This document shows positions 61,180-64,000 of a stretch of DNA of 64,000 nucleotides, piece after piece (positions within the stretch are counted from its first letter, which is position 1; each line of letters opens with the position of its first letter). The stretch lies in assembly GCA_011171075.1 (NCBI GenBank), contig DUFD01000044.1:55958-119957 (forward strand), read 5' to 3'. The stretch comes from Dehalococcoidia bacterium (GTDB taxonomy: Bacteria; Chloroflexota; Dehalococcoidia; Dehalococcoidales; Fen-1064). The notes beneath the pieces were generated by a model. That model made no database searches. It saw only the letters and a list, made by a program, of their open reading frames with translations, and was not told the DNA's origin. The position numbers and the translations under genes are program-made.

Positions 61180-62400
61180 CTAGTCCCGACTTCCCCATAA
61201 TAACAGGACGCACAGTATGGCCACCACGGCCATACTCACTCCGGCCACGGTGAAGCAGGTCTCGTAGCTGAAGTTATCTATGAGGTAGCCCAGGGCGGGC
61301 ATGACAGCACCGGGGCCTCCGCGACTGGCGAAGTAATATACGCCGAGTACGGTTGAGCGGTTACGTTCAGATGTGTGGCTGATGATGTAGGCCTCTGATA
61401 TCGGCATACCGAAATATTGACAGGTGCCCATGACAAGCAACAGCACTGAGACGCTCCAGCCGGGGTTAGCTGTGTGCAGCAAGTAGATAGCCGGTCCGGC
61501 AATCAGACTAACGATCAGCATCATAAGTACCCTGCCGAAGCGGTCAGAGAGGTATCCTCCCAAAGGTCCTGCGTATAGTCCTGCGAAATGGAAGACCGCC
61601 AGCAGGCTGGCGGCAGCAGCCTCGCTGCTGCCGTGGATTTCGTTTACGTAAAGCGGTACGAAGGACATCGACTAGAAAACTATAACCTGTAGGACGATGC
61701 CGAGTATGACAAAGACCACCAGTCGGCGTTTTTGACCGGGTGCGGCTGGTGTTGTGGCTTGTTGGGTGGTGGTATCAGGTTGCGGTGCGGCGGCGTAGCC
61801 ACGTCGGCCAAGAATGAAGTACAGAGCAATGCCGAAAAAGAAGGTTGGTATGGCGACGGCGATGAATGAGCCGCGCCAGCCCAGGGCGGAGGCAATCCCG
61901 GCAGCAATAAGGGGGGTGAGAAAGAAGCTGGCGGTGCCTCCTATCTGGTGCAGACCCAGCGCCCGTCCCCGGTTCTGCTCTGCTACCGAGGCAGATACCA
62001 GCGGGGAGGCAGCCGGATGATAGCCGCCTCCTACCAGTCCCAGCAGGACCAGAAAGACGGCCATTACTATATAGGTTGGTGCAATACCGACCAGCAGACC
62101 CGCCGCAGCCACGCCGGAGATACCGACCAGAATCAGCCTGCGGGGTCCGATACGGTCGGCCAGCCATCCGCCGGGTAGCTGGCCGAGGCCGTAAGGCAGG
62201 TTATAGGCTGAGCCCAGGGCCCCCACCTGTGTCTTGTTCAGCATAAGGTCGCTACGAATGAAGGGTAATAACGGCGTCAGTAGAGACCCCACCACGTGAT
62301 GGCTGAAGTGCGCCAGCACAAAGAGTGGTACAAGTCCCGTGAAAAATGAGCGTAGGCGGGATGTTATCTGTGAAAAGGGCGTGCGGTCAGATGTGCCTAT
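61180..62400 (-). pseudogene. MFS transporter gene broken by an in-frame amber codon
   Basis: A continuous MFS frame of about 407 codons is interrupted by TAG at 61672-61674; six helices lie before it (LNKTQVGALGSAYNLPYGLG, motif A GGWLADRIGPRRLILV) and the rest after it, restarting at an ATG two codons later (61668). The family-like N-terminus (LRSFFTGLVPLFVLAHFSHH) extends above the GTG at 62319 and reaches an ATA at 62398-62400 placed 6 bases after AGGAAA, just where an ATG would be expected. Two lesions suggest decay, though a split protein or readthrough is possible. Relatives are fosmidomycin-resistance-like and other small-molecule exporters. Confidence 0.75.
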
Positions 62401-62501
62401 GGTAGATTTCCTTTCACCGTAGCGGTACAGTTAGTCCGGTCAGAATATACCGTACCATTGTAGCACATGACAGGAGGTATGGCTCACTCTTGGGATGGTT
62501 G

Positions 62502-62590
<89 letters not shown>

Positions 62591-62620
62591 CTATTTAGAA
62601 GACAAGCTTGCATTAAATCC

Positions 62621-62710
62621 TGGCGGAGAGGGTGGGATTCGAACCCACGCTCCGCTTTCGCGGAGACCGCTTTTCGAGAGCGGCACCATAAGCCTCTCGG
62701 ACACCTCTCC
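62621..62710 (-). tRNA. tRNA-Ser (anticodon CGA)
   Basis: 90 bases with encoded CCA. Acceptor GGAGAGG/CCTCTCC; anticodon stem CCGCT/AGCGG with loop CTCGAAA giving CGA (reads UCG); variable arm CTCCGC-GAAA-GCGGAG; same T-arm as its neighbour. 30 bases upstream of the other tRNA-Ser, so both probably share one transcript. An integrase gene ends 68 bases above it. Confidence 0.97.
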
Positions 62711-62778
62711 AAATACCTATTTTGAAGCTAATTCAATGGTTCTACGGACACTCCAATACTTGACATAAAAGTCTGTTG

Positions 62779-63954
62779 CTACGAATTTGCTACTAATTTG
62801 TTGTCAGGGTAGCCGTGGTTATTATACTTGCTGGACATAGCCTCGTCAAAGCGTTTAGCAGCGGCTTCTTGAAGACCTGGTGTAACGTGTGAATAAACAT
62901 CCAACGTGGTAGCTATGGTAGAATGACCAAGCCGCTCTTGCACAACACGGGGGTGCACACCTTGCCTTAGTAGAAGAGAAGCATGACTGTGCCGTGCATC
63001 ATGAAAGCGTATAACTTTTATGCCGGCTTTACTTGCTAACAAAGTCCAAGCTCTACTAACAGAATTTGGGAATAATGGAGAACCATCTTCATGAGCGAAG
63101 ACTAGGTCATCCTCGGTTAGTGGTTTACCTATCAAAAGCCGAGAGCATTCTTGCTTCTCTCTATGTTCCTTTAGAAGTAGTACTAGAGATGGTGATAAGG
63201 CTATAGTGCGTTTGCTTTTAACGCTCTTAGGTTGAGTGAATATGTAGCCTTGAGCCTTAGTCCAGTGTAATCCCCTCTCGATATTTATTTGGGAATAAAA
63301 TAAGTCCACGTGACGCCATGAAAGACCCAGCAATTCAGAACGCCGGGCGCCTGTATACAAAGCTGCATAGAATAAGACGTAGTAGGGGGTTGTTTTAGCG
63401 GCATCTAAGAAGGCGGCTACTTCATCAGAGTCCCAGGTTTGCATTTCAGAATCTCGTGCTTTAGGTGGTTCCACAGCGTCGGCGACGTTACGGGGTACCA
63501 ATTGCCATTTTACGGCCATTCGAAGAGCCCCATGAAGAACGATATGGTCATAGCGGACCGTACGAGCTGCCAAACCTTTATCTATCAGAGTTGTATAATG
63601 CCGCTGGATATGCTCTGGGCGTAGGTCTATCAAACGTATCCTACCGATAGCCGGAATTAAATTCTTTTCAATTATACCCTTATATCGCTCGTAGCTACGC
63701 GGTGTTAGGCTAGGCTTTCCACATTCGACTAGCCAACGTCGCAGATATTGAGCAACACTTGTTCTGTCTGGCTTGATATAATCTCCGCTATCGAGTTCGT
63801 GAATCAGTTTTGCCATCTGCTTTTCGGCTTCGCGTTTTGAAGGACCAGCGGTTATCCATTGCTGTTTGCGCTTACCGGTAGCCGGATCCAAGCCCAGCTG
63901 AAGAACTATTGTGTAGTTTTTACTGCCTTCACGTTTGATTATTCTACCTCTCAT
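62779..63954 (-). CDS. Phage-type tyrosine integrase
   Basis: 391-residue site-specific recombinase of the Tn916/phage integrase group. N-terminal arm-binding domain (1-60, KNYTIVLQLGLDPATGKRKQ), SAM-like core-binding domain (about 65-160), catalytic domain with Arg204 (TGARRSE), Lys246/248 (PKSVKSKRT), His318-x-x-Arg321 (HDARHS), His344 (LGHST) and nucleophile Tyr354 (DVYSHV). All residues kept, so probably active. AT-richer than the rest of the window and next to tRNA-Ser, both typical of an integrative element whose body lies beyond the right edge. GGGAGG ribosome site at about 63963. Confidence 0.92.
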   Translation of the reverse strand: MRGRIIKREGSKNYTIVLQLGLDPATGKRKQQWITAGPSKREAEKQMAKLIHELDSGDYIKPDRTSVAQYLRRWLVECGKPSLTPRSYERYKGIIEKNLIPAIGRIRLIDLRPEHIQRHYTTLIDKGLAARTVRYDHIVLHGALRMAVKWQLVPRNVADAVEPPKARDSEMQTWDSDEVAAFLDAAKTTPYYVLFYAALYTGARRSELLGLSWRHVDLFYSQINIERGLHWTKAQGYIFTQPKSVKSKRTIALSPSLVLLLKEHREKQECSRLLIGKPLTEDDLVFAHEDGSPLFPNSVSRAWTLLASKAGIKVIRFHDARHSHASLLLRQGVHPRVVQERLGHSTIATTLDVYSHVTPGLQEAAAKRFDEAMSSKYNNHGYPDNKLVANS

Positions 63955-64000
63955 TTTATGCCTCCCGATACTGCTTTAGAATAGAGAATTGAAGTCATAA

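Overview
The window is bacterial chromosomal DNA of moderate GC (roughly mid-50s percent by eye), densely coded on both strands, with mostly short operons. The gene mix suggests a strict or facultative anaerobe of the Chloroflexota, most likely class Dehalococcoidia. Pointers are an archaeal-type phosphoglycerate mutase (ApgM), an AmmeMemoRadiSam locus, LonB-like protease, crotonase/CaiB/MaoC acyl-CoA enzymes, radical SAM and ferredoxin proteins, and a pantothenate operon with a structured RNA leader. The assignment is inferred from gene content only; no rRNA is present. Several promoters read TTGACA-17-TAgaAT or TGn-TATAAT, and some lie so close to the start codon that mRNAs should be leaderless or nearly so.

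Layout. 1-4.9 kb: a gliding-type (GldA/GldF-like) ABC exporter cut by the left edge, a membrane-anchored parvulin, and two oligopeptide-type ABC ATPases (OppD/OppF) without permeases. 5-16 kb: enoyl-CoA hydratase, FKBP lipoprotein, Lon-like protease, a two-gene drug-type ABC exporter, PlsY, a MaoC pair, an alpha/beta hydrolase and a DHA2 efflux pump. 15.5-18.7 kb: a XRE/ImmA pair with a palindromic operator, then a small redox/stress cluster (zinc ribbon, 2[4Fe-4S] ferredoxin, Crp/Fnr regulator, Hsp20) whose promoters share a GTGAC-N4-GTYWC motif. 18.7-28 kb: MFS, CaiB, beta-CASP metallohydrolase, LOG-family protein, a Cys-rich protein, CarB, tRNA-Arg and a chagasin-like lipoprotein.

28.4-38.6 kb: dxs, then the lower-glycolysis genes pgk-apgM-tpiA with miaA, facing a pantothenate operon (DUF2520 reductase, panD, panB, panC) behind a promoter, a folded leader and an intrinsic terminator. 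38.7-46.6 kb: methyltransferase, radical SAM enzyme, fused Memo-AMMECR1 protein, nitroreductase, a degenerate pyrophosphatase, a Cas4-like/DEDD nuclease (DUF2779) and a RarA-hydrolase fusion. 46.6-60.2 kb: GDPD, a gamma-glutamylcyclotransferase-like protein, DAHP synthase, aspS-tig-clpP, then a tightly overlapping minus-strand operon dprA-topA-xerC-pepP-efp-PHP-formyltransferase.

60.2-64 kb: a hairpin-rich non-coding block (probable dispersed repeat), GrpB-family protein, an MFS gene broken by an in-frame amber codon, two tandem tRNA-Ser genes, and a phage-type integrase at the right edge that probably marks one end of an integrated element. The most interesting material is the Memo/AMMECR1/radical-SAM locus with the nuclease genes behind it, the Crp/Fnr-type mini-regulon, and the pantothenate leader with its DUF2520 reductase. 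No CRISPR array, transposase or rRNA gene was seen.
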